Source of the DNA: Candidatus Moraniibacteriota bacterium | GTDB taxonomy: Bacteria > Patescibacteriota > Minisyncoccia > Moranbacterales > UBA1568 | NCBI GenBank assembly: GCA_903859375.1 | Contig: CAIOMK010000038.1 | Coordinates: 1-33,242, forward strand | Length of the DNA stretch: 33,242 nucleotides | Direction: 5' to 3' | Shown: one piece after another, positions 1 through 7,553 of the stretch | Layout of the letters: each line of letters begins with the position of its first letter | Numbering within the stretch: position 1 is the first letter of the stretch | Program-made: the position numbers and the translations under genes | The notes under the pieces: model-generated | What the model was told of the DNA's origin: nothing | The model's input: the letters and a program-made list of their open reading frames with translations, nothing else | Databases searched by the model: none

Positions 1-399
1 GAGCCAGGCATACGAGTCGGTACCGTCCGCCATGTGGAAGCGGACCGAGACATCCGTATTGACCGAAGCATTCGACCAGTCCGAGAAATCATAGACAGTC
101 CCCGCTGTCACCGGGACGTTGTCGAAATACCATTTCGCGTCGCCGTCCGTATAGGCGGTTACAGTGACCTTCGCGGCATTACCCGTATGTCCGGCGACCG
201 GATACTCGAAGGCGGTCGTGTTGTTCCCCCATAGTCCCTGAGACCAATTTGCAGGGAGACTTCCGTTCGCCGTTTCCAGCGACGGGTTCACGATGAGGTT
301 CGTCGAGGCGGCGTGGGAAGTCCTCGAGGAAACGAGAAACACCGCCGACAGCACCGCCCCACCAAACAACAATCTATTGAAGATAAACGACTTTTTCAT
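1..399 (-). CDS. Truncated secreted protein, N-terminal part; paralog of the adjacent polysaccharide deacetylase
   Basis: Manual minus-strand translation from ATG at 399 is open to the window edge: MKKSFIFNRLLFGGAVLSAVFLVSSRTSHAASTNLIVNPSLETANGSLPANWSQGLWGNNTTAFEYPVAGHTGNAAKVTV... It closely matches the N-terminus of the 437-1654 protein. Missing from the ORF track because it has no stop in the window. Confidence 0.85.
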   Translation of the reverse strand, partial: MKKSFIFNRLLFGGAVLSAVFLVSSRTSHAASTNLIVNPSLETANGSLPANWSQGLWGNNTTAFEYPVAGHTGNAAKVTVTAYTDGDAKWYFDNVPVTAGTVYDFSDWSNASVNTDVSVRFHMADGTDSYAWL

Positions 400-436
400 A
401 CTCTTATTTCTTGCAATAATTATCGGGAAGCGGGAT

Positions 437-1654
437 CTATGGCGTAAGCATCGATATGCCCTGACCGAAAGTCACCGTCTTCATACCCGTCGACTGCACA
501 TAGTTGGCTGTCTGTTGGAGAATCGCAGGATCGTTGCCATATAGGTTATCCGGAATATTCGGCAGTTTTTCCTGACGATGAAGCGTCAAGACGAGCCATG
601 TCTTATCTGCGCGAGCCGTATCGAGCCATCCTTTGATAGTCGAGAACGGGACATCGTTGTTCACGTTCTGACTCAGGATCTTATATGGATTCGACAAGGG
701 CGTATTGTATCCCTCGTCTACCGTACGGGCACCCTTGTATCCCGCCCCTTTCACGAGAGCTATGACCGCGTCGTTGTAGGAACCATACGGGTACATGAAT
801 GAGGTGGCGGTGATGCCGAGACCCAGAAGGTCACTCTTCGATCCCGTAATCTCTGTCTTCGCCTTTGCGGCAGTCATCGTCGTAAGGTCGGGATGCGTCC
901 GCGTGTGCGAGGATATCTCGTGACCGTTCGCAGCCATCGTCTTCACCTGGGCAGCTGTCATGTAGTCAGGATCGGTATACGTCCCGGTCGTGATGATGGC
1001 CTGTGTGCTTTTGATGCCGACTGCATCGAGGATAGGCAGGCCGTTAGTATAGACGCTCTTGTAGCCATCATCGAAGGTGAAAGAGACCATTCCTGCGGCG
1101 AACTTCGGAGCCGATCCGCTATCGATCAGCGAGTAGTCGTCGACTGTCAGCGATCCTTTGGCCGCAATCAGATGAAACACCGTCGCGGAAACGGTTCCGG
1201 ACGGGACGACGAACGAGGCGGAAAACTGCTTCCATGCGTTCGTCCCGGTAACCGTTCCGAGCCCGAGATACTGGTCGCTTCCATCAGACTGATGAAACTG
1301 CGCCACGACTTCCGTGCCGACGTTCGCGGTCGACCAATCCGAGAAAACATAATTATTCCCCGGCGTCACCGGAACGTTCTTGAAATACCATTTCGCGTCA
1401 CCGCTTTTGAACGAGCTCACGGTGACCTTCGCCGCCTTGGCGCCCGTATGACCCGCGACCGGATAGGTGAACGTGGCGGAAATGGTTCCCCATTTGTCCT
1501 GGAGCCATCCGGTCGGCAGTTTCCCTGTGGCCGTTTCCAACGACGGGTTCGCGATGAGGTTCGTACCGGCCGCGAAGGATGTCCCGACTGAAACCACGGC
1601 TGCCAGCACGAATATTATGCCACCAGAGAACAATGTATGTACTAATTTTTTCAT
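437..1654 (-). CDS. Secreted polysaccharide deacetylase (NodB/CE4 domain) with N-terminal carbohydrate-binding-like domain
   Basis: Signal peptide; NodB motifs VSFTFDDGY, EISSHTRTHPDL, FMYPYGSYN and LVLTLHRQ; N-terminal NLIANPSLETA...GW jelly-roll-like module. Confidence 0.92.
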   Translation of the reverse strand: MKKLVHTLFSGGIIFVLAAVVSVGTSFAAGTNLIANPSLETATGKLPTGWLQDKWGTISATFTYPVAGHTGAKAAKVTVSSFKSGDAKWYFKNVPVTPGNNYVFSDWSTANVGTEVVAQFHQSDGSDQYLGLGTVTGTNAWKQFSASFVVPSGTVSATVFHLIAAKGSLTVDDYSLIDSGSAPKFAAGMVSFTFDDGYKSVYTNGLPILDAVGIKSTQAIITTGTYTDPDYMTAAQVKTMAANGHEISSHTRTHPDLTTMTAAKAKTEITGSKSDLLGLGITATSFMYPYGSYNDAVIALVKGAGYKGARTVDEGYNTPLSNPYKILSQNVNNDVPFSTIKGWLDTARADKTWLVLTLHRQEKLPNIPDNLYGNDPAILQQTANYVQSTGMKTVTFGQGISMLTP

Positions 1655-1711
1655 ATTCTTTTCTTAGGTTGATTAGATACCGTCTCAATCGATTCCACCG
1701 ATACCGCGCCC

Positions 1712-1900
1712 CTATTCATCCGACGACCTCTTCCTCGTCCTGACTCTGTAGAAAGAGTAATTCGCAAGGAAGACGGCAAGGAGAGCTATCGGCCACCAAT
1801 ATATGCCCCTGTAGTATGTGAACCAGAACACGAACGCCGCCACCGTCACACCGATCGGGAAGATACAGGCTCTCCAGAGCGGGAGTTCAACTTTTGCCAT
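1712..1900 (-). CDS. Small membrane protein, about two TM segments (62 aa)
   Basis: MAKVELPLWRACIFPIGVTVAAFVFWFTYYRGIYWWPIALLAVFLANYSFYRVRTRKRSSDE. Its ATG overlaps the 3' end of the upstream gene by 14 bp, suggesting coupling. The longer 176-aa start in the ORF track is probably wrong. Confidence 0.55.
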   Translation of the reverse strand: MAKVELPLWRACIFPIGVTVAAFVFWFTYYRGIYWWPIALLAVFLANYSFYRVRTRKRSSDE

Positions 1901-4781
1901 AGTAATTTGTTTTTGGGAAAAACGACCAATTGATGAAGAGATAGTAGGCGATTCCTGAAAAGAGGAGCATCCAGATGGGGAGGATACGATTCGATTCTTC
2001 GACGACACCGAGTACCTGTGGCAAGGGGTCGGACGGAGTCTCAAAGGACAAAGGCATATCGGATGAAACATTCGGGACCTCTGCGGCAGAGGCGATCTCG
2101 CCACCGAGGACCATGAATGCGGCGAGAACACTCTTGGATCGGACATCACCCTGCTCAGACGTTCCGGATGCCCGGGCCGCCGCGCTATATTTGCCACTGT
2201 CCGAACCGGCGGGAATGCTGATGGTATAGGTGATGATCGCACCGGAACCCGCGTCCAGAGTACCTATCGGCCACGAGAACGAGGCGAGTTCGGCGCCGCT
2301 CGGACTCGCTATCCGATCGCTCACGACGACATCCGAAACGGGACTCTTTCCATTATTTTTGACCACGACCTCATACGTCACGCTTTCTCCGTTTCGTATC
2401 GACGATGATGATTCCGTACTCCGTTTCAACAGCAGACTCGTGGCGGTGTCCGTCGGCGCGACATCCGTCGATGCGATCGGCACCATATTCGGTTCCTGAG
2501 CGATGAAGACGGTCGTATCATCGGTTGCGTCATTGTTCTCCTTATGTTTTTCGGTCGTATCCGTTTTTGCGGAAGCTTTCGCGACGAGAACGGAGCCGGA
2601 CGGAATATCACCGACCGATCCGCTTACGTCGAACGAGTACGTTTCGCCGGGTCGGAGTATCGACGGGGTATCAGACGCTCCGGAAAATCCTTGCGGCAAG
2701 TCGAGTGAGAGCTTGACGCCGTCGGCCTTGGCCAGCCCCTTGTTCGTGATGGAGACATGATACGTGATGTCTTCACCCGGTGTAGCGGTATCGTGTCCGT
2801 CATCTATCGCGACCGTGAGATCCGGATAGGCGAATATGAGGTTCCCCCGCCACGTACCGAAGTTGTTGAAAATTCCCATGAGCCAGTTCGACCCTACGAC
2901 ATTCGTGTTCACGAGATTGAAAACACCTGCGTTCGCCGTAGCGTTACCGGTCGATATGGAGGCATTCCCACCGGAGCCCGATACGGTATTCCCTCCGGTA
3001 TTCGCCGTTGCGACGACATTATTCGAAATCGTCGCGGACATGGTGTCGGAAGGAGAAGCAAGTCCCGCACATCCCGCACCGCATGATCCGTCTGCCGACC
3101 CACCGAACGCGAACTGATAGGAATTCCCTATGATCTGATCTCCGTCTATGACCTGTCCGATCCATGTCCCATAGTTATTGAGAAGGAAGAGGAACCATGC
3201 GCTACCCGTGAAATTCGTGTTCGCGATCGTGTTTGAACCGGCGGTCGCCGTCGCGGTTCCGGTCACGATATCACCCGTACCGGTCAATGTATTCCCTCCC
3301 GTATCGGACGTCGCCGAAACCGTATCCGTGATGTTCGTCTGATTGCCGTTCATCGTCACCTGCAATCCGGAAGGGCCGTTGCCGAACGACAACAGTCCCT
3401 CACCGGGCACGATTATATCGCCCGTCCATTCACCGAAGTTGTTCACGACCGCAAGCAACGATCCCGAACCCACAAGATTGAGATTCACGAGATTCACAGC
3501 CGCAGCCAGTGCGGCGGCAGTCCCGGTCAGTACGGATGCGTCTCCGGTGGCGTCCGTCGTTACAATATTGGCTCCCGTGTCGGCCGTAGCCGTGACGGTA
3601 TTTGCAACGGACGCGGTCATGTCGGTCGTGACAGGAGGTGCGACACAGGTTCCGACCGAAGGATCAGGAGCCAGGCACGATGTTCCGGCGACTCCAAGGA
3701 AGCCTGTCAGCAGATTCACGTCACCGGTCGTCTGACCGGTCAGGTTCGTCACATCCTTGGTCACGTTGCCGACGATATTCGTATTCAGATCGGTCACGAC
3801 TCCGGCAGTCGAAGATGCGACGCCGGTCACGACGGTCGACGGGGTCGCCACAGCCGTGTCGGGCGGTGACGTCTCTTGGATCGTGCATACCGGACCACTC
3901 ACGGCGTCTGTCATCAATGACGGTTCTGCGCCGGTCGGGACCACGTCGGAAAAAACGGTGTTCTTTCCGGTTATGGTATTCGCACTCACTGTCGTCACGA
4001 TACCGGTCACGTCGGTGGTCGATGACGCCGGAGTATTTTCTTTCGGTGCATTCGCGACCGAGGTATCGACGACCGGAAACGATGAGGCATCTATCACATC
4101 ACCTACAGTGGATGAGATCGGCGTGGACTCCGGCTGTGTCGTGTTGTCGGAATCGCTATCCGCCGATGGCGCATGGTCAGTATCGATCGGATCGCTTCCT
4201 TTCGTTCCAGAATCAGAACCCGTGTCTGATGAACCGGACGTCTGATCAGTCGTATCGGCAGGCGTCGTTCCTGCGGACTCGGCAGTACCTGGGTCTGCGG
4301 GCGTAACACCGACACCGCTCGGCGTGTCCGTATTGTTCACTTCCTCCGTTCCTTCGGGTGCGTGCGCGCCGGTATCGGCAGAGGTTCCGCCGTCGCCTTG
4401 TTGATTGTCCGTACCCGTCACGTTCGCTGTTGAAACCACGTCCTTCGTCTTGGTGTCATCAGCACTCGCGATGTTTTGTTGCGGTGATGTCTCCTCTGCG
4501 TCCGGCTTCGCATCTTCTTTCTTCACGGATTCGGTAGTCTGTTCGGGTTTCGGTATCGTTTTCGGCGTCTCAACCGGTTCGTCCACAGTGTTCTCAGGCG
4601 GATTTTCTTTCGGCGATTCGGCTTCGGCCGGAGGAGGATCGCCTGATACCGTTTCCGCCGATGCGAATAACGGGACGAACTGGAAACCCACCATGGAGAA
4701 GGCAAGCACCGACGCCAAAAAACGTTCGGGTAACGTATGTTTCCCGTTTCTTTTCCAAATAATGAAAATTCGTTCATTCAT
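1887..4781 (-). CDS. Large surface-anchored protein: signal peptide, Ser/Thr/Asp-rich linker, Gly/Asn/Thr-rich repeats, two DUF11/CARDB-like domains, C-terminal TM anchor
   Basis: N-terminus FLASVLAFSMVGFQFVPLFASAETV; repeats such as TADTGGNTLTGTGDIVTGTATATAGSNTIANTNFTGSAWFLFLLNNYGTWIG; PGEDITYHVSITNKGLAKADGVKLSLDLP and NGESVTYEVVVKNNGKSPVSDVVVSD (DUF11-like); ILPIWMLLFSGIAYYLFINWSFF at the C-terminus. Confidence 0.85.
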   Translation of the reverse strand: MNERIFIIWKRNGKHTLPERFLASVLAFSMVGFQFVPLFASAETVSGDPPPAEAESPKENPPENTVDEPVETPKTIPKPEQTTESVKKEDAKPDAEETSPQQNIASADDTKTKDVVSTANVTGTDNQQGDGGTSADTGAHAPEGTEEVNNTDTPSGVGVTPADPGTAESAGTTPADTTDQTSGSSDTGSDSGTKGSDPIDTDHAPSADSDSDNTTQPESTPISSTVGDVIDASSFPVVDTSVANAPKENTPASSTTDVTGIVTTVSANTITGKNTVFSDVVPTGAEPSLMTDAVSGPVCTIQETSPPDTAVATPSTVVTGVASSTAGVVTDLNTNIVGNVTKDVTNLTGQTTGDVNLLTGFLGVAGTSCLAPDPSVGTCVAPPVTTDMTASVANTVTATADTGANIVTTDATGDASVLTGTAAALAAAVNLVNLNLVGSGSLLAVVNNFGEWTGDIIVPGEGLLSFGNGPSGLQVTMNGNQTNITDTVSATSDTGGNTLTGTGDIVTGTATATAGSNTIANTNFTGSAWFLFLLNNYGTWIGQVIDGDQIIGNSYQFAFGGSADGSCGAGCAGLASPSDTMSATISNNVVATANTGGNTVSGSGGNASISTGNATANAGVFNLVNTNVVGSNWLMGIFNNFGTWRGNLIFAYPDLTVAIDDGHDTATPGEDITYHVSITNKGLAKADGVKLSLDLPQGFSGASDTPSILRPGETYSFDVSGSVGDIPSGSVLVAKASAKTDTTEKHKENNDATDDTTVFIAQEPNMVPIASTDVAPTDTATSLLLKRSTESSSSIRNGESVTYEVVVKNNGKSPVSDVVVSDRIASPSGAELASFSWPIGTLDAGSGAIITYTISIPAGSDSGKYSAAARASGTSEQGDVRSKSVLAAFMVLGGEIASAAEVPNVSSDMPLSFETPSDPLPQVLGVVEESNRILPIWMLLFSGIAYYLFINWSFFPKTNYYGKS
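2830..3625 (-). repeat. Three degenerate ~85-95 aa protein repeats in the 964-aa surface protein
   Basis: Units begin MTASVANTVTATADTGANIV, DTVSATSDTGGNTL and DTMSATISNNVVATANTGGNTV, and reach NNFGEWTGDII, NNYGTWIGQVI and NNFGTWRGNLI respectively. Confidence 0.8.
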
Positions 4782-4846
4782 AACGGTCTTCTTAATCAGG
4801 ACGTGACACCAGTTTCTGACGTGTGTTCAGCGCCGACCGCCGACGA

Positions 4847-5404
4847 TCATGATTTCCCTGCCAGTTTTTCGAAAAAATTCTTCACACCGTCCCACCATGT
4901 TCCCACCGCCGAACGTTGATCTTTGGACTCGGCCTGTTTCGCTTCATCGACCCGAGGTGTCGGAGTATCGCCCGCCGATGCCGATGCCGAATCGGACACC
5001 GATGAGACGACGGCCTCCGAATCTTCGGGATTCACGTGTATATCGACGTTCGCAACGGCGTCGCCGTCATCGGATTGCTTGGAAACGTGGACATCTTCCC
5101 CTGTCGAAGATCCTTTCACTTCCGCTTTCTTGCCATTCGCTTCGGACGAGGCGGTCCCTTCGATGGACACGTTCTTATCGGAAACCCACGCCTTCGATGA
5201 GCTCGTTGCGGTCGCGATGCCGGTGACCACGTTTCCACCGGTATTCCCGCCCGTATCGGCCGATGACGAGACAGATGAAGTCACCGAGGTCACTCCGGCA
5301 ATCGTCCGCCCACTTCCACTAACACGCGCCATAATAATTGGCTGCATGATGAATGGAATCGAGAGGATGGCTACCCGTATCGGCATTGTCTTCATCTTTT
5401 TCAT
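4847..5404 (-). CDS. Hypothetical secreted/surface protein sharing the TGGN..VTG.ATATS motif
   Basis: Likely start is the internal ATG at 5404 (MKKMKTMPIRVAILSIPFIMQPIIM). Contains VSSSADTGGNTGGNVVTGIATATSSSKAW and a Ser/Asp-rich C-terminal half. Confidence 0.65.
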   Translation of the reverse strand: MKKMKTMPIRVAILSIPFIMQPIIMARVSGSGRTIAGVTSVTSSVSSSADTGGNTGGNVVTGIATATSSSKAWVSDKNVSIEGTASSEANGKKAEVKGSSTGEDVHVSKQSDDGDAVANVDIHVNPEDSEAVVSSVSDSASASAGDTPTPRVDEAKQAESKDQRSAVGTWWDGVKNFFEKLAGKS

Positions 5405-5525
5405 AAGAGTGTATCGATAAATCTCGTACACCGTCACACGACACTTTCGGTTAGAGGACTACCGTTGCAATCACATACTTTTACTTTCTCTCTTCGATAC
5501 CGACCAGTCATTCTTTCGGGTCGCC

Positions 5526-5566
5526 CGGGAAAGCGGCGCTTTTCGCGCGATAGCATCCGCTTCCCG
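5526..5566 (-). other. Strong nested inverted repeat in the 3' flank of the 165-aa repeat-protein gene
   Basis: CGGGAAAGCGG (5526-5536) pairs with CCGCTTCCCG (5557-5566) with one bulged A; an inner GCGC/GCGC stem surrounds TTTTC. No T-tract. Confidence 0.55.
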
Positions 5567-5594
5567 TCGCCCCTTATGTCGAAAGATGCGTCCG

Positions 5595-6089
5595 CTATTT
5601 GATCCGAGTGATGCTGACGCCGTTTACGGTGATTGACTGTGCCGTTGACGTTGCCGCGCCTGTCGCGATGATTCCGGATCCGGAAACAGTCTGACTATTG
5701 CGGTGATTGGTCTGAACCGGTGCAGTGATCTTGTTGTTGCCTGTCGTGGCAGACGAAGCCGTCATGGTTGCGGTACGATTGGTACCGTTTCCGTTGTCGA
5801 CAGTCGTCTTGCCCGTGGCTCCGTTTATCATTGTCACGTTCGCGTTCGCGACCGTGATGGAACTGGCTGTCGAAGTGGCGTCACCGGTATAAATCGATCC
5901 GCTTCCGTTGACAGTGTTCCCGCCCGTGCTGCTCGACGATGTCGTCGTGCTGTACGTCGTATTACCGCCGTTCCAATTGGTCACAGTCGTTCCGGACTGA
6001 GACGAATTGTTATAGCTGTGTGCCGATGCCGATGCCGCTACCGCGAAAGCGAGTGCGAACGCCGGAGCGAGCATGAGAATTTTTTTCAT
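5595..6089 (-). CDS. Small secreted Gly/Asn/Thr repeat protein (putative fibre- or sheath-like subunit)
   Basis: ATG at 6089 has upstream GGAAGG Shine-Dalgarno and signal peptide MKKILMLAPAFALAFAVAASASA. Two repeats: STGGNTVNGSGSIYTGDATSTASSITVANANV and NSQTVSGSGIIATGAATSTAQSITVNGV. Confidence 0.75.
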   Translation of the reverse strand: MKKILMLAPAFALAFAVAASASAHSYNNSSQSGTTVTNWNGGNTTYSTTTSSSSTGGNTVNGSGSIYTGDATSTASSITVANANVTMINGATGKTTVDNGNGTNRTATMTASSATTGNNKITAPVQTNHRNSQTVSGSGIIATGAATSTAQSITVNGVSITRIK

Positions 6090-6219
6090 AGTGTATTCAC
6101 CTTCCTTTCCAGTTTTTTCCACAGCGCCGCGCGCGCCTTGGAACGAATTATAGGGGAGAATCATTCGGACCACTTTCACCCTCCGATCCGGATGGTTATC
6201 CCATCGACCTTTCGGCTTC

Positions 6220-6738
6220 TCAAAAGCCGCCGAGAATCCGACAGTGAGCGTCTGTCGAACTCTCGGAGACCTTCGCTTCGCCTGATGGAAAGCCCGCGAG
6301 AATCAGGCAGGCAGAACCTGCCAAACTCTCTCCGACCTTCCTTCCGACCATGCGCGTCAAACACCGCGTCGCGCGTCGAACCACGGCCCCGACGTGGGAA
6401 ACCGTCCGCGACCACACCCGATTATTTTCAAATGACATCGACTCCGAACCATATTCCGACCGCCCTCTCCAGCCGGAGAAAACACCTCGTACACCGCAAA
6501 CCGGATCATTCTCACGAAACAATCGTTTCCTTTTTCCCTCAATAGCGGTTATGTTTTCGACAAACCTTTCGGTCCTATCGAAAAGCTGACTGAGATCGGA
6601 CAGGAATCCTGTCAAACGCTTGTCGGCTTTCCGCCGTGCCATTGATTTCGTATGCCGTGCCATACTCGTCGATGTCCGTACCCCCGTAGAGATCACACGC
6701 TCTCGTGCCAGATCGCTACTTGAAACGGCCATTGCCAT
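6220..6738 (-). CDS. Possible hypothetical protein overlapping repeat copies A, B and D
   Basis: 172-aa ORF with GGAG seven nt before the ATG (minus strand GGCGGAGAAAAGTAATG). Composition is odd and no domain was recognised. Confidence 0.3.
   Translation of the reverse strand: MAMAVSSSDLARERVISTGVRTSTSMARHTKSMARRKADKRLTGFLSDLSQLFDRTERFVENITAIEGKRKRLFRENDPVCGVRGVFSGWRGRSEYGSESMSFENNRVWSRTVSHVGAVVRRATRCLTRMVGRKVGESLAGSACLILAGFPSGEAKVSESSTDAHCRILGGF
6221..6275 (-). repeat. Nested inverted repeat, copy A
   Basis: Outer stem CCGAGA (6230-6235)/TCTCGG (6261-6266); inner stem CGACAG (6239-6244)/CTGTCG (6252-6257). Confidence 0.7.
6287..6341 (-). repeat. Nested inverted repeat, copy B (tandem with A)
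   Basis: Inner stem GGCAGG (6306-6311)/CCTGCC (6317-6322); outer stem GAGA (6298-6301)/TCTC (6327-6330); flanks align with copies A, C and D. Confidence 0.7.
6581..6632 (-). repeat. Nested inverted repeat, copy D
   Basis: Inner stem GACAGG (6599-6604)/CCTGTC (6608-6613); outer stem GCTGAC (6585-6590)/GTCGGC (6622-6627). Confidence 0.65.
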
Positions 6739-6779
6739 TACTTTTCTCCGCCACCGTCCCGCCTCTTTTTCGGCTCCAA

Positions 6780-6830
6780 AAAACCGACGAGAGCCTTACA
6801 GTGAAACTGTAAAAATCTCGTCGGCCTTCC
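6780..6830 (-). repeat. Nested inverted repeat, copy C (terminator-like on minus strand)
   Basis: Perfect outer stem CCGACGAGA (6784-6792)/TCTCGTCGG (6816-6824); perfect inner stem TTACAGT (6796-6802)/ACTGTAA (6806-6812). On the minus strand it is followed by TTTTTTGG. Confidence 0.75.
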
Positions 6831-7162
6831 CCGCCTGGGTATGCTCCTCAAATGATGTCGTGTACTTGTTCATATTCGTGTTCATACCCGCAGAGGTTAC
6901 AAGCTCAGATGCTCGAATCGCTTATCGGAAACGCTCACTCCTTATCCCTTCACCGCACTCACTGACTGATCCTTAAAGATTGTACACAAAAATTGAGTAA
7001 AAAACAAGAACTTGTCAAGAGTATTCTTTTTCGCGATCATGACAAGACGCAAACTTTCCCTTTCATACGGTACTTTATACGGATAAGAAAAATATTTCCG
7101 TCGATTTTTTCCTACCGAAGCGATGCCGATGAAAATACATTCGGGCTATTTTCGAACTCTAT

Positions 7163-7196
7163 AAAAAAATAAGGCGGAAAATAGTTCCCCGCCTCA
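7163..7196 (-). terminator. Intrinsic terminator
   Basis: Minus strand: GAGGCGGGGAACTATTTTCCGCCTTATTTTTTTAT, downstream of the 7221-7427 gene. Confidence 0.7.
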
Positions 7197-7220
7197 TCAT
7201 GATGTGCTGCATGGATCGGA

Positions 7221-7427
7221 TCATCGGTAAAAATATTTCGGTTTCCCCTTTTCGGAAAAAAGGGCGAGTAATACGAGAATACCGCAGATAACAACACATA
7301 TCGGAACCAGGACCGGAAGCATGATCGCGATCATTATGACCATCGCATAGATGACAACGGCAAGATGAACGACGAGCACGACGACCGAGACCGCCAATTT
7401 CAATGATTCTTCAGACCAGAGTTTCAT
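7221..7427 (-). CDS. Small hydrophobic membrane protein (68 aa)
   Basis: MKLWSEESLKLAVSVVVLVVHLAVVIYAMVIMIAIMLPVLVPICVVICGILVLLALF...; GGGAG Shine-Dalgarno upstream and terminator downstream. Confidence 0.55.
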   Translation of the reverse strand: MKLWSEESLKLAVSVVVLVVHLAVVIYAMVIMIAIMLPVLVPICVVICGILVLLALFSEKGKPKYFYR

Positions 7428-7493
7428 TTCGTTTCTCCCGTCTATTTGTTTTCAAAAAACACTACATTTGCACCTTCAGTGTACGCCCGGCGT

Positions 7494-7527
7494 CAAAAAA
7501 AACAAGGAGGCGGATTTCTCCGCCCCC
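7494..7527 (-). terminator. Intrinsic terminator
   Basis: Minus strand: GGGGGCGGAGAAATCCGCCTCCTTGTTTTTTTTG, downstream of the nucleotidyltransferase gene. Confidence 0.75.
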
Positions 7528-7553
7528 CTGTGCCACGCTGGAAAAAAGAATAT

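Noticed and set aside
893-1591. 232-aa plus-strand ORF opposite the polysaccharide deacetylase
   Set aside because: Arg/Asp/Gly-rich translation typical of the antisense of a high-GC3 gene; the minus strand has clear catalytic motifs.
3757-4245. Long plus-strand ORFs inside the 964-aa surface protein gene
   Set aside because: Val/Thr/Ser-rich shadow of the repetitive minus-strand gene; the sense frame has a signal peptide, domains and an anchor.
6221-6830. CRISPR array
   Set aside because: Copies are diverged, irregularly spaced and internally palindromic, with no unique uniform spacers and no cas genes.
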